Assembly: GCA_003164675.1 (NCBI GenBank)
Contig: PLTX01000110.1
Coordinates: 7,107 to 39,235 of the forward strand
Reading direction: 5' to 3'
Length of the DNA: 32,129 bases
From: Verrucomicrobiota bacterium
Lineage (GTDB): Bacteria; Verrucomicrobiota; Verrucomicrobiia; Palsa-1439
The notes under the pieces are model-generated. The model did not search any database, had not been told where the DNA came from, and worked only from the letters and a program-made list of their open reading frames with translations. This document shows positions 14,764 to 23,920 of the stretch, piece after piece (the stretch's first letter is position 1; each line of letters begins with the position of its first letter). The translations under genes were made by a program, and so were the position numbers.

Positions 14764-15561
14764 TCAGCAGCGTCTGCGGCTGAATAAGGCTAGAAACAGG
14801 AGGCCGGCGGCGACGAGGGCGATGGGGGTCGGTTCCGGCACCATCATCGCCGTAATCACCCGATCAGGGAGTGATCCGTAACCGAAACTCACGTTCGATA
14901 TTTCCGATAACGTGAAGCTCGCGGGGACATCGCCCAGTGTGAATACCGCGCTGTCCCTGATAAAAGGCCGCCCCGAGAGGCCTCCGTTATACTTGCTGCC
15001 GTCGTCCATGGCGGAGGTCAATCCACCGCCGACTCCGTCCGGTGGGTTGCCATCGCCTGGGAGCCGGGAGCCTGGGAAGAGGTTACACGGACCAAACAGG
15101 GAATACCCGGCCGAGCTGATGCCTTCGTTGGCGCCTCCCGGAGCGCCGTGCAGGCCAGCCGCGTAGGCCCAGGAGCCGCCGATGACACCGCCGCGGATGG
15201 TCAGGGTAGTGCCACTTTCCACCACGCGGCAACCGGCGCTCAGCACGCCGGACACCTTTGTAAGTGTTGGGTCGCCCGCCAGCGTAAAGAATGCCGACGT
15301 GAGAATGTCCGACCCGTCATTCGGCTTGTACGTGGCGGTATCGGTCAGGGTGATAACAAGGTCCGTGGTGTCGCCCGACACGGAAAGCGCAAAGACGATG
15401 GTCGCGGCATTGGTTTCGCCGGCATCGTCGCCCGCGGCGCTGCCGCCAAAGGTGACTGCCGCGTTTGCGGGCGTCATTGCGAATGTCAAAGCCACCGCCA
15501 AAGCAGCAGCCCAAAACCGTAGCGTGTAAGCGAAGTGACAACGGAACGGAACGTCGCTCAT
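14764..15561 (-). CDS. PEP-CTERM surface protein
   Basis: 265 residues. The ATG at 15561 is preceded by AGGAGG about 11 nt upstream and gives a signal peptide (about 1-34, FWAAALAVALTFAMTPANA). The C-terminus is a textbook PEP-CTERM signal: VPEPTPIALVAAGLLFLALF followed by SRRRC. Exosortase would recognise it, cut the protein and send it to the surface or extracellular matrix. The body is beta-rich and related to the protein at 4525-5304 (shared GDDxGET, DILTSAFFTLAGDPTLT, GSWAY, NEGIS, LSEISNVSFGYG). No exosortase gene lies in this window. A sigma-54-like promoter and an inverted repeat lie about 200 bp upstream. The gene sits between two dgt remnants. Confidence 0.85.
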   Translation of the reverse strand: MSDVPFRCHFAYTLRFWAAALAVALTFAMTPANAAVTFGGSAAGDDAGETNAATIVFALSVSGDTTDLVITLTDTATYKPNDGSDILTSAFFTLAGDPTLTKVSGVLSAGCRVVESGTTLTIRGGVIGGSWAYAAGLHGAPGGANEGISSAGYSLFGPCNLFPGSRLPGDGNPPDGVGGGLTSAMDDGSKYNGGLSGRPFIRDSAVFTLGDVPASFTLSEISNVSFGYGSLPDRVITAMMVPEPTPIALVAAGLLFLALFSRRRC

Positions 15562-15759
15562 AATCGCATCTCCCTCCTGTTTGTTCGCGCAGGCTCTGAC
15601 CACGGACACAGCTTGCAGTGAGTTACGCATCGCAATTCTTTGCGCCATCAATTAACGAACACCCTAACCCTTTGGCCCCGATGCGTCCGGTTCGGCGACA
15701 CGACCTTACGCTTTACAATCGCAACCGGAAGGGCCGACTGGTTTGCGCAACCGGCTATT

Positions 15760-15775
15760 AGCGGGGGCCGTGCCA
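15760..15775 (-). promoter_or_regulatory. Sigma-54-like -24/-12 promoter
   Basis: On the minus strand the element reads TGGCACGGCCCCCGCT. It matches TGGCACG-N4-TTGCT at the complete -24 box and at the -12 GC plus final T; only the two T of the -12 box are C. It faces the PEP-CTERM gene. Sigma-54 control of PEP-CTERM genes through a PrsK/PrsR system is known in some proteobacteria; its use here is inferred. Confidence 0.4.
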
Positions 15776-15781
15776 GAAACA

Positions 15782-15817
15782 ATTAACCGGGCACCGGCGA
15801 CCTAAGTCTCGGTTAAT
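15782..15817. repeat. Inverted repeat, possible regulator site
   Basis: Perfect 8-bp arms ATTAACCG (15782-15789) and CGGTTAAT (15810-15817) flank 20 bp. It lies just upstream of the sigma-54-like element, relative to the PEP-CTERM gene, and could bind a dimeric regulator. Confidence 0.45.
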
Positions 15818-15940
15818 GCGGACATTGTGAAAGCGAGTGAAGGCGGCGATATTTGCCTGGCGACAAATTGGTGCAGAAGACCTGACGCGAATGTCCAACT
15901 CGGGACACGAGTGTTCAGCGCCTGCAATACTTTGGTAATT

Positions 15941-16123
15941 CTAGTCGCCCTTAACTTGCCGACAAATCCGCTTGTATTCCTCGATCGCGAAGCGGTCGGT
16001 CATGCCGGCGATGTAATTGCAGATGGCGCGGTGGAGGCCGACCTCGCCGAGGCGGCGCTGGGTGCTTTCGCCCATGAGACGCGGGTTGGCGGCGTACGCG
16101 CGGCCGCGGATGATGCGGTCGCG
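15941..16123 (-). pseudogene. Remnant 2 of a dGTPase (dgt) C-terminus
   Basis: An open minus-strand frame of 60 codons ends at the TAG at 15941. It reads RGRAYAANPRLMGESTQRR, then GLHRAICNYIAGMTDRFAIE, then EYKRICRQVKGD. RAIC(D/N)YIAGMTDRFA is the well-known C-terminal signature of dGTPase-like HD-domain enzymes, which hydrolyse dGTP to deoxyguanosine and triphosphate. Upstream the homology stops abruptly and the N-terminal 80 percent, with the HD metal-binding motifs, is missing. The preserved frame suggests fairly recent truncation compared with remnant 1. It is followed in the opposite direction by the promoter of the M16 gene. Confidence 0.75.
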
Positions 16124-16172
16124 GGGCAGGGCAAATGCAAATGTCGCAAATCGGACAGGCCGACGCAAGTGT

Positions 16173-16201
16173 TTGACCTGCCAGGGCACTGCGGTAATAA
16201 T
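16173..16201 (+). promoter_or_regulatory. Sigma-70 promoter of the first M16 peptidase
   Basis: TTGACC (16173-16178), 17 bp spacer, AATAAT (16196-16201); TAATAA at 16195 is the alternative register. Transcription would begin near 16208, which is the A of an ATG that opens a 15-codon frame. Confidence 0.5.
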
Positions 16202-16207
16202 GGCGGG

Positions 16208-16255
16208 ATGAGCTATCGGGTTATTGACTTCACGGCGGGCACCAACGGCGACTGA
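16208..16255 (+). other. Possible leaderless 15-codon upstream frame
   Basis: ATG at 16208 to TGA at 16255 encodes MSYRVIDFTAGTNGD. It starts at the predicted transcription start and ends 7 nt before the M16 start codon, which itself has no ribosome binding site. It may be a leader peptide that couples translation, or chance. Confidence 0.2.
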
Positions 16256-16262
16256 GCCCATC

Positions 16263-17525
16263 ATGTTCCAGATCACCGAACTCCCCAGCGGCGTGCGCGT
16301 AGCCACGGCGGAAATGGCGCACATGGAAAGCGTCTCGCTCGGCGTGTGGGTCGGCGTCGGCGGACGCTACGAACCCGCGCGGCTGAGCGGCGCGTCACAT
16401 TTCATCGAGCATTTGCTGTTCAAGGGCACGCCCCGGCGCAACGCGAAACAAATCAGCCAGACCGTGGAAGGTATTGGCGGTTATCTCAATGCGTTCACGA
16501 GCGAAGAGAACACCTGTTACTACGCGAAAGCGAGCCACGAACACATCGACACGCTTCTCGACGTGCTCACGGACATGTACGTGCATTCGCGGTTCGCCGC
16601 CGCCGACATCGACAAGGAGCGGGGCGTCATCAAGGAAGAATTGCTCATGTACCGCGACCAGCCCGACCACTACGTGCATGAGCTGCTGACCGAAACGCTC
16701 TGGCCCGAACATCCGTTGGGCCGTTCGCTCACGGGCACCGCGAAGACGCTGGACGCGATGGATCGCCGTGCGCTTCTGGATTTCAAGCACAAGAAATACG
16801 TGGCGGCCAACACCATCGTCGCCGTCGCCGGACATTGTCAGCACGACGACATCGTACTGCGTGTGGAGAAGATGCTGGCCCTGCGACGGAACGGCCGCTC
16901 GCCGACGTTTGCGCCGGCCCGTGAGCGGCAACGGACGGCACGGCTCCGGTTCTTCCACAAGAATTGCGAGCAATCCCATCTGGCGATCGGCGTGCGCGGT
17001 TATTCGCGTCACGATTCGCGCCGCTACGCGCTGAAAGCATTGAGCGTGATCCTCGGCGAGAACATGAGCTCCCGTCTGTTTCAGGTGATTCGCGAGCGGC
17101 ACGGGCTTGCGTATTCGATTCAGTCTTCCACGAGTTATTTTGCCGACACGGGTGCGCTGCTGATTTCCGCGGGGTTGGACACCAAGCGGTTGCACCGCGC
17201 GCTGGCGTTGATTCTCGCGGAGTTGCGGAAGATTTCGAAGCAGCCGCCGTCGGCGGTGGAACTGCAGCGCGCAAAAGATTATGCCATCGGCCAGATGCGC
17301 CTCGGTTTGGAAAGCACGGCAAACCGCATGATGTGGATCGGGGAACATTTGCTGGCGTACGGAACGATTCAGTCTCCCGCCGAAGTGGAGCAGCAGATCG
17401 CCGCGGTCACGCCGGCGGACGTGCAGATCACGGCTGCGGATATCTTCCGGAACAACCGACTCAACGTCGCGGTCATCACGCCGAGCAAGGACGAGCGCGG
17501 CATCAACGCGCTGTTGTCATTCTGA
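16263..17525 (+). CDS. M16 zinc metallopeptidase, single-domain type
   Basis: 420 residues, typical of the mitochondrial-processing-peptidase-like group. The inverted zinc motif HFIEH (His46, Glu49, His50) and the distal ligand Glu126 in VIKEELLM are present with the normal 76-residue offset. GGRYEPARLSG and TSEENTCYYAK are further family segments. The C-terminal half carries SSRLFQVIRERHGLAYSIQS, the substrate-contact Arg/Tyr region. No signal peptide is visible, so it is probably cytosolic. Such enzymes degrade peptides or process small proteins. The ATG at 16263 gives the usual N-terminus, FQITELPSGVRVA. A second, larger M16 gene lies at 25982-28588. Its 3' end overlaps the convergent membrane-protein gene by 23 bp. 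Confidence 0.92.
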   Translation: MFQITELPSGVRVATAEMAHMESVSLGVWVGVGGRYEPARLSGASHFIEHLLFKGTPRRNAKQISQTVEGIGGYLNAFTSEENTCYYAKASHEHIDTLLDVLTDMYVHSRFAAADIDKERGVIKEELLMYRDQPDHYVHELLTETLWPEHPLGRSLTGTAKTLDAMDRRALLDFKHKKYVAANTIVAVAGHCQHDDIVLRVEKMLALRRNGRSPTFAPARERQRTARLRFFHKNCEQSHLAIGVRGYSRHDSRRYALKALSVILGENMSSRLFQVIRERHGLAYSIQSSTSYFADTGALLISAGLDTKRLHRALALILAELRKISKQPPSAVELQRAKDYAIGQMRLGLESTANRMMWIGEHLLAYGTIQSPAEVEQQIAAVTPADVQITAADIFRNNRLNVAVITPSKDERGINALLSF

Positions 17526-18066
17526 AGATTTCCCAGGCCAGTGCCGGCAGCGTCCAGGCCCACGGCGCGGGAAACTGGCGAAGCTCGTCCATCGTTTTCG
17601 TGACCGCGTAGAGATGGCGGATGCGCGCGGGTCGATCATGGTAGTACGTGGTGAAGTCGTATAGCCAGACGCCCCAGAGTGGCCAGATGATCGCGTAGGG
17701 TTGTTGCGCGAATGCAATACTGGCGAGCAGGCCGTAGAGCATCAGTTCGATTTTCCGACGAGCCGGCAATTCGCGCAACACGGCTCGACGTTCCGCCACG
17801 GCCATCTTGAACCGAAGCTCAAATATCTTCACCGTCAGTCCCAGCGGTACTCCCGCTGCGATCAGCAACAGTGCGCCCAGCCGGGTGCATCCGTGCGGGT
17901 CGCCCCAATGAAGTTGCGCGAGGGTCGCAAGCAGAATCGCCACGAAGGCCACATTCATCAGACGCCGGCGTGTCTGGTCGTGCGCCGCTTCACTCGGATC
18001 GCGCATGCGCGTCGCGCCGCGCATGCCGCCGGGCGCCGCGTCACTGGGTCGGTTTGAGAATGTCAT
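17503..18066 (-). CDS. Hypothetical multi-pass membrane protein
   Basis: 187 residues. After a polar, Arg-rich N-terminus come hydrophobic segments at about 36-53 (LMNVAFVAILLATLAQL), 63-82 (LGALLLIAAGVPLGLTVKIF) and 107-135 (LMLYGLLASIAFAQQPYAII, then WPLWGVWLYDF). The C-terminal third (RIRHLYAVTKTMDELRQFPA) is polar. I do not recognise a family. Start choice is uncertain, with ATGs also at codons 15 and 21, and no ribosome binding site stands out. It is convergent with the M16 peptidase. Upstream lies the chorismate-enzyme remnant. Confidence 0.6.
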   Translation of the reverse strand: MTFSNRPSDAAPGGMRGATRMRDPSEAAHDQTRRRLMNVAFVAILLATLAQLHWGDPHGCTRLGALLLIAAGVPLGLTVKIFELRFKMAVAERRAVLRELPARRKIELMLYGLLASIAFAQQPYAIIWPLWGVWLYDFTTYYHDRPARIRHLYAVTKTMDELRQFPAPWAWTLPALAWEIFRMTTAR

Positions 18067-18137
18067 GGAATTCGTGGGCCATGGTAAGATTCTGGACGAG
18101 CGTGAGCAATCATCCTCTGATCGAGAGTCTGCCGTAG

Positions 18138-19816
<1,679 letters not shown>

Positions 19817-19943
19817 TCGAGATTGTCCTTGTGCGAACCCTGATGTCTGTAACGCAGAGTCGGCGGGAATTCGAGCCGAAAAAACTGAATCGGACAGGCG
19901 CGAGCGTCACACCCCAACTTCGCTCCGTGATGCTCTCATTGTT

Positions 19944-20282
19944 CTACTTTTGGCCCGGAGAAGAATCCGTCGCGTCAATTTTGTCGGCGGTCTTGCCGCC
20001 TTGGATCACCGAAAGGTCGACGTGCATGCCGCGGTGCAGGTCGGACAGTTTGGCGGGCTGGCCGTTGACTGTAACCTTCGTCAACGAGGTCAGCTTATAC
20101 GTGGCGACATTCTTGCCTGCTGCATCGGAGACGGTGATCTTGCTGTTGGGGAGGTCGATGGAAACCAATTTCATTTCATTGCCGGGCTTTCCCTCCTTGG
20201 CCATCTTGGCCAAAGTCGGCGAGCACACAAAAATGAACACAACCCCCGTGGCGATGGCCAGATAAGAAATGTGTCGATTCAT
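19944..20282 (-). CDS. Small exported protein, unknown function
   Basis: 112 residues. A signal peptide covers about 1-24 (ISYLAIATGVVFIFVCSPTLA). The mature part is a short beta-rich domain: MKLVSIDLPNSKITVSDAAG, then TKVTVNGQPAKLSDLHRGM and HVDLSV. The pattern VNGxPAKLSDLxxGMxVxV recurs in small periplasmic bacterial proteins that resemble DUF5666-type OB-like barrels, but I cannot assign it firmly. The ATG at 20282 has GGGA about 6 nt upstream. It is divergent from the tol operon, and a candidate promoter lies at 20304-20332. Confidence 0.7.
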   Translation of the reverse strand: MNRHISYLAIATGVVFIFVCSPTLAKMAKEGKPGNEMKLVSIDLPNSKITVSDAAGKNVATYKLTSLTKVTVNGQPAKLSDLHRGMHVDLSVIQGGKTADKIDATDSSPGQK

Positions 20283-20303
20283 CCAGTTCCCTTCGGCAAG
20301 GCC

Positions 20304-20332
20304 AGCGTATCGGATGCCGTGGCGCGATGCAA
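20304..20332 (-). promoter_or_regulatory. Candidate promoter of the small exported protein
   Basis: Minus strand TTGCAT (20327-20332), 17 bp spacer, TACGCT (20304-20309), 21 bp upstream of the ATG at 20282. Confidence 0.4.
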
Positions 20333-20372
20333 CCAGAGAGAGATTCGGGTGTTGAATAAATGAGAATAAGTT

Positions 20373-20400
20373 TTGACGGGGCACCGTAAAGCTGTATAAG
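20373..20400 (+). promoter_or_regulatory. Sigma-70 promoter of the tol operon
   Basis: TTGACG (20373-20378), 16 bp spacer, TATAAG (20395-20400), close to consensus. Transcription would start near 20407, immediately before a strong stem-loop. Confidence 0.65.
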
Positions 20401-20408
20401 AAGGGAGT

Positions 20409-20429
20409 GCTCCGAAGGCCTTTCGGGGC
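20409..20429 (+). promoter_or_regulatory. 5'-terminal stem-loop of the tol mRNA
   Basis: GCTCCGAA (20409-20416) and TTCGGGGC (20422-20429) form an 8-bp stem with one G-T pair and a GGCCT loop. It sits at the predicted 5' end of the transcript, followed by five bases and AAGGAGG (20434-20440). The position is like mRNA-stabilising 5' hairpins. Confidence 0.5.
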
Positions 20430-20447
20430 AAACAAGGAGGTTTGGGG

Positions 20448-21218
20448 ATGAATGCCGTACTTGCAGCCGGGGGCATCTTGTACATCTTTGGGCAAGCTGA
20501 CTGGCCCGGCAAGGTTATCGTTCTAGTGTTATGCCTTGGCTCGGCCTTTACGTGGTCGGTCATGCTCACCAAGTCGCAGCAACTCAGCCGCGCCCGTCGC
20601 ACGGGGGAATCCTTTCTGGCGCAATTTCGTCGCGAGCGCGATCCGCTCCACCTGTTCATCAACAATTACGAAGTGGCGGATTGCCCGCTGTACAACATCT
20701 ATCGCCTCGGCGCGGAAGAGGTGTCGGCGCAATTCGGCAACGGGGGTTCTTTGCGCAAGGTGGCCGGAGGCTACAAAGCTTTTGGCGGGAGCGGCCCGGC
20801 GACGCTGACGGCGGTCGATTCCGACGTGAGTGTGGCGGAGAGGACCGTGGTTAATCTGGACACCCTGCGCGGCGCGCTCGGTCGGGCCATTGACACCGAG
20901 GTCATGAGACTGGAATCGCGGGTCAGCGTGCTTTCCACAGCGGTGACCGGCGGACCGTTCCTTGGGTTGCTGGGCAGCTCGTGGGGCGTGATGAGCGTGT
21001 TCGCGGCGATGGGTGAATACGGCACGGTGCGCTTGGGCGCGGTGGCGCCGGGCATCTCGGCGGCGTTGCTGGCGACGGTTGTGGGCCTGCTGGTGGCGGT
21101 GCCGTCGTTGTTCGCTTACAACTGGCTGGCCCAGCGAATCCGGCACGCGACGATGGAGATGGAGAGCTTCGCCGAAGAATTCGTGAACGCTGTCGAGCAC
21201 AACTACGTGACGAACTGA
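20448..21218 (+). CDS. tolQ: TolQ/ExbB-family proton channel subunit
   Basis: 256 residues with three transmembrane helices: about 18-38 (WPGKVIVLVLCLGSAFTWSV), then after a long cytoplasmic segment 165-190 (GGPFLGLLGSSWGVMSVFAA) and 198-222 (LGAVAPGISAALLATVVGLL). The GxPFLGLLGxxWGVM block and AxGISAALLATVVGLLVAVP are the MotA/TolQ/ExbB signatures. With TolR it uses the proton gradient to energise the Tol-Pal system, which holds the outer membrane to the cell wall during division. AAGGAGG ends 7 nt before the ATG at 20448. It heads tolQ-tolR-tolA-like-tolB-pal. Context with tolB and pal favours Tol over Exb. Confidence 0.92.
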   Translation: MNAVLAAGGILYIFGQADWPGKVIVLVLCLGSAFTWSVMLTKSQQLSRARRTGESFLAQFRRERDPLHLFINNYEVADCPLYNIYRLGAEEVSAQFGNGGSLRKVAGGYKAFGGSGPATLTAVDSDVSVAERTVVNLDTLRGALGRAIDTEVMRLESRVSVLSTAVTGGPFLGLLGSSWGVMSVFAAMGEYGTVRLGAVAPGISAALLATVVGLLVAVPSLFAYNWLAQRIRHATMEMESFAEEFVNAVEHNYVTN

Positions 21219-21221
21219 TCC

Positions 21222-21662
21222 ATGAATCGCGGATCGAGAAGAAGCAAACGGTACGGACACCTGCCCGAGTTGGGCGAGATCAATGTCATGCCGCTGGTGG
21301 ATCTGTTCATGCAGTTGTTCATCGCGGTGATCATCTTTTTCCCCGTGGTCGAGTACGGGATGAACATCAATTTGCCGAAGGGCACCACCGACCAGATCAA
21401 GCGCGAACAGACGCGCACGCTGTCGGTGGATCGGCGCGGGAAAATCTATCTCAATGACGTGGCCATCTCGCTGGAGCAATTGCGGGCGGATTTGGCGAGA
21501 TTGTCAAGGTCAGACCCGCCGATCACCATTCTCGTCAAGGCGGACGAAGCGAACAACTACGGCGCGGTCATGGAAGTCCTGAAAGAGCTTCACGCGGCGA
21601 AAATCACTCGCATTGCGCTGATGACACAGGAGGAATCGCCCCCGAAACTTGCACGGAGATGA
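21222..21662 (+). CDS. tolR: TolR/ExbD-family protein
   Basis: 146 residues. A short cytoplasmic N-terminus is followed by one transmembrane helix (about 21-43) reading INVMPLVDLFMQLFIAVIIF, with the conserved proton-carrying Asp27. The periplasmic domain contains LSVDRRGKIYLNDVAISLEQ and ITILVKADEANNYGAVMEVL, the typical TolR/ExbD fold that binds peptidoglycan. It begins 3 nt after the tolQ stop and overlaps the next gene by 4 bp (ATGA), so the three inner-membrane subunits are translationally coupled. Confidence 0.92.
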   Translation: MNRGSRRSKRYGHLPELGEINVMPLVDLFMQLFIAVIIFFPVVEYGMNINLPKGTTDQIKREQTRTLSVDRRGKIYLNDVAISLEQLRADLARLSRSDPPITILVKADEANNYGAVMEVLKELHAAKITRIALMTQEESPPKLARR

Positions 21663-22624
21663 GCACGATTGAGAAAAGGTTTCGGCGAAATTTCGTTTTC
21701 GCGTGTCTGGCGCATGCGGGGCTCATTGGGGGAATCATTCTTTTTGAAGGCGTGCTCAATCGGGCCCAGTCCAACGTGCCGACCGCCGTTGACCTGATTA
21801 CACCCGCGGATATCTTGGGGGATTTGCCTGCCGGCTCAGGGAACGGACGCGGCCAGTACACCGCCCCGCTAACCGAGCCGGCTCACCAACCCGAAGCGGC
21901 CCCAGCCGGCCCGGCGGAAACGTCAGTTGCTCCGGAACAGTCAGTCGCTCCAAAAGTGAAAGCAGCGCCTCCGGAAACAAGCGATCCCAACGAAATTGCG
22001 ATTCCGAAGAAGCAAGCGGTCAAGGAATCGAAGAAGCCGGCGGATACGACGACGAAGAAAGTGGTCGCCAGTGACAAGGCAGTCCAAAAGTCTGCGTCAA
22101 CAAACAAGAAGGCGGTCGCCACTGCGAAATCGTCAACGCAGAGCGGTTCGGCAAGCACCGCGGAAAGTGCCGCGTCGATTCGACGACGCTTTGCCAGCGC
22201 ACTGGCGTCGGCGGATGGCGGTTCTGAAGGCGGCGACAATCGTCCTGCGGGCGGCGGCAACGGCGAATCGAAGTACGGTCATTTGGGTTCACCCGACGGA
22301 GCGGCTGGCGGCATCGCCGGTGGCGTCGGCCAGGGGTCGCCATTCTGGTCGTACTACCTGCGCGTTCACGATGTGATGTATGAGGCATGGGATCAGCCGG
22401 GTAAGGCCGTTGACTTTGACAAAAAATTGGTCACAACAGTTTTGTTACGAGTAGCCCGTGACGGACGGATCGACGGCGTACGACTGGCTCATTCGTCCGG
22501 CAACCAATTGATGGATGATTCCGTGTTGTCGGCGGCGCATAGGGTGCCGCGCCTGGATCCGCTGCCGGAGGGGCTGGGCGGCGACTTCGCCGAGATTTCG
22601 GTCAATTTTCGATTGGAGGGTTAG
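21659..22624 (+). CDS. TolA/TonB-like periplasm-spanning protein
   Basis: 321 residues. The N-terminal transmembrane helix (about 12-30, FVFACLAHAGLIGGIILFE) carries the conserved His19 of TonB and TolA anchors. A long linker follows, first rich in Pro and Ala (about 60-100), then in Lys, Ala and Ser (about 105-175), then Gly-rich (about 185-230). The last 95 residues (SPFWSYYLRVHDVMYEAW to the end) form a TonB/TolA C-terminal domain, with VTTVLLRVARDGRIDGVRLA. It transmits force from TolQ-TolR to TolB-Pal across the periplasm. Its position between tolR and tolB argues for TolA function, although the C-terminal domain looks more like the TonB_C family. Confidence 0.85.
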   Translation: MSTIEKRFRRNFVFACLAHAGLIGGIILFEGVLNRAQSNVPTAVDLITPADILGDLPAGSGNGRGQYTAPLTEPAHQPEAAPAGPAETSVAPEQSVAPKVKAAPPETSDPNEIAIPKKQAVKESKKPADTTTKKVVASDKAVQKSASTNKKAVATAKSSTQSGSASTAESAASIRRRFASALASADGGSEGGDNRPAGGGNGESKYGHLGSPDGAAGGIAGGVGQGSPFWSYYLRVHDVMYEAWDQPGKAVDFDKKLVTTVLLRVARDGRIDGVRLAHSSGNQLMDDSVLSAAHRVPRLDPLPEGLGGDFAEISVNFRLEG

Positions 22625-22627
22625 AGC

Positions 22628-23875
22628 ATGGAGCGGTTTTGGAGGAGGTTTACTGACACGACGACTGGCATGGCGCGGGCGATTGCGGTGAGCGTGCTGT
22701 TGTGCGGCGGCGCCTTCCGCGCGAACGCGCAAGTGGAGGTGATCAAGGGGAAACATTCCTTTGGTGTGTCGGGATTCACGGGGGACGCGGCCATCGCCGG
22801 GCAGGTGACCGACGTGTTGAAGAATGATTTGCGGTTGTCAGGCTACTTCTCGTTGGCGCCGATCAGCAGCGCGGAGTATGTGCAATCGGGCTCGGTCCGC
22901 GGCGATCACAACGGGATTGTTGTGGAATGCATTGTGATGCAGCAGGCAACGAAGAAGGTGGCGCTGTCGAAGGCGTATCAGGGGAGCGCGCAGGACCTGC
23001 GGCGCGTGGTGCATAAGCTCTCCGACGACATCGTGCAGACCCTGAGTGGGCAGCGAGGCATCGCCCAGACGAAAGTCGCCTTCGTGTGGACGCACAACGA
23101 CGCGAAGGAACTGGCCGTGATGGATTACGATGGTTACAACGTGCACCAGCTTACGTACGACCGGTCGATCAGTGTGCGCCCGCGCTGGTCGCCCGACGGA
23201 CGCAAGATTGTGTACACGAGTTACAAGAACGTCTTTCCCGACGTGCTGGAGGTTGATTTGTATACCGGCCAGCGGCGCCGGCTGGCGTCGTATCCGGGCT
23301 TGAACACCGGCGCGGTGTTTTCACCGGATGGGTTGAGCATTGCGTTGACGCTGAGCAAGGACGGAAATCCGGAGTTGTACACGATGAACGTGCAGGGAGG
23401 AGATTTGCGGCGGCTGACGCACACGCGCGCGGGAGAATCGTCGCCCACCTGGTCGCCGGACGGACAGGCCATCGCGTACGTCAGCGATGAGAGCGGGGTG
23501 CCGCAGATTTGGCAGATAAGCAAGGACGGTGGAGCCGCGTCGAGATTGACAGTGTCGCCAAGCTACAACACGGAGCCGGACTGGTCCCGTCCGCCGGCCA
23601 ACTCGGACATGAAACCGATGTTGGCGGTGACGTCGCGAGTGGGTGGCAAGTTCCAAATTGGCGTGTATGAGAAAGGTTCCGGCGTGGTCAGTCCCGTGGC
23701 GGCGGACGGCACAGACAACGAGGATCCATCTTGGGCGCCGGACGGAAGACATTTGGTGTTTACGAAAACGCAGCACTGGCGCGCGCAATTGTATCTGCTT
23801 GACGTTGTCACCGGCGAGCAAGTACAATTGCCGTCTGTTGAAGGGGGCGCGTCCGAGCCTGCGTGGGGATCGTAA
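22628..23875 (+). CDS. tolB: Tol-Pal system beta-propeller protein TolB
   Basis: 415 residues. A signal peptide ends near residue 35 (LLCGGAFRANAQ). The N-terminal domain (about 36-150) carries FGVSGFTGDAAIAGQVTDVL and LKNDLRLSGYFSL. A beta-propeller of WD40-like PD40 repeats follows: RPRWSPDGRKIVYTSY, NTGAVFSPDGLSIALTLSKD, SPTWSPDGQAIAYVSDESG, EDPSWAPDGRHLVFTKTQ. TolB is periplasmic and binds Pal and the TolA-like partner. GGAGG (22615-22619) lies 8 nt before the ATG at 22628, which supports this start over the ATG at 22670. It is 3 nt from the upstream stop and 45 nt from pal. Confidence 0.95.
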   Translation: MERFWRRFTDTTTGMARAIAVSVLLCGGAFRANAQVEVIKGKHSFGVSGFTGDAAIAGQVTDVLKNDLRLSGYFSLAPISSAEYVQSGSVRGDHNGIVVECIVMQQATKKVALSKAYQGSAQDLRRVVHKLSDDIVQTLSGQRGIAQTKVAFVWTHNDAKELAVMDYDGYNVHQLTYDRSISVRPRWSPDGRKIVYTSYKNVFPDVLEVDLYTGQRRRLASYPGLNTGAVFSPDGLSIALTLSKDGNPELYTMNVQGGDLRRLTHTRAGESSPTWSPDGQAIAYVSDESGVPQIWQISKDGGAASRLTVSPSYNTEPDWSRPPANSDMKPMLAVTSRVGGKFQIGVYEKGSGVVSPVAADGTDNEDPSWAPDGRHLVFTKTQHWRAQLYLLDVVTGEQVQLPSVEGGASEPAWGS

Positions 23876-23920
23876 GTTGCGGACGCGAAGAAACGAATTG
23901 TTACAAGGAGAAAGCCGCAC

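Larger units (their letters stand above)
15562..15940. other. Upstream region of the PEP-CTERM gene
   Basis: No protein-coding gene. It holds the AGGAGG ribosome binding site of the PEP-CTERM gene, a near-palindrome GGTTTGCGCAACC (15740-15752), a sigma-54-like element (15760-15775) and an inverted repeat (15782-15817). This implies a leader of about 190 nt on the PEP-CTERM mRNA. Confidence 0.5.

Noticed and set aside
18041-18109. Minus-strand LVQNLTMAHEFHDILKP, resembling the H-box of a histidine kinase
   Set aside because: Only 22 codons between stops, overlapping the start of a likely gene; too short to separate from chance, although it would fit the pattern of gene remnants here.
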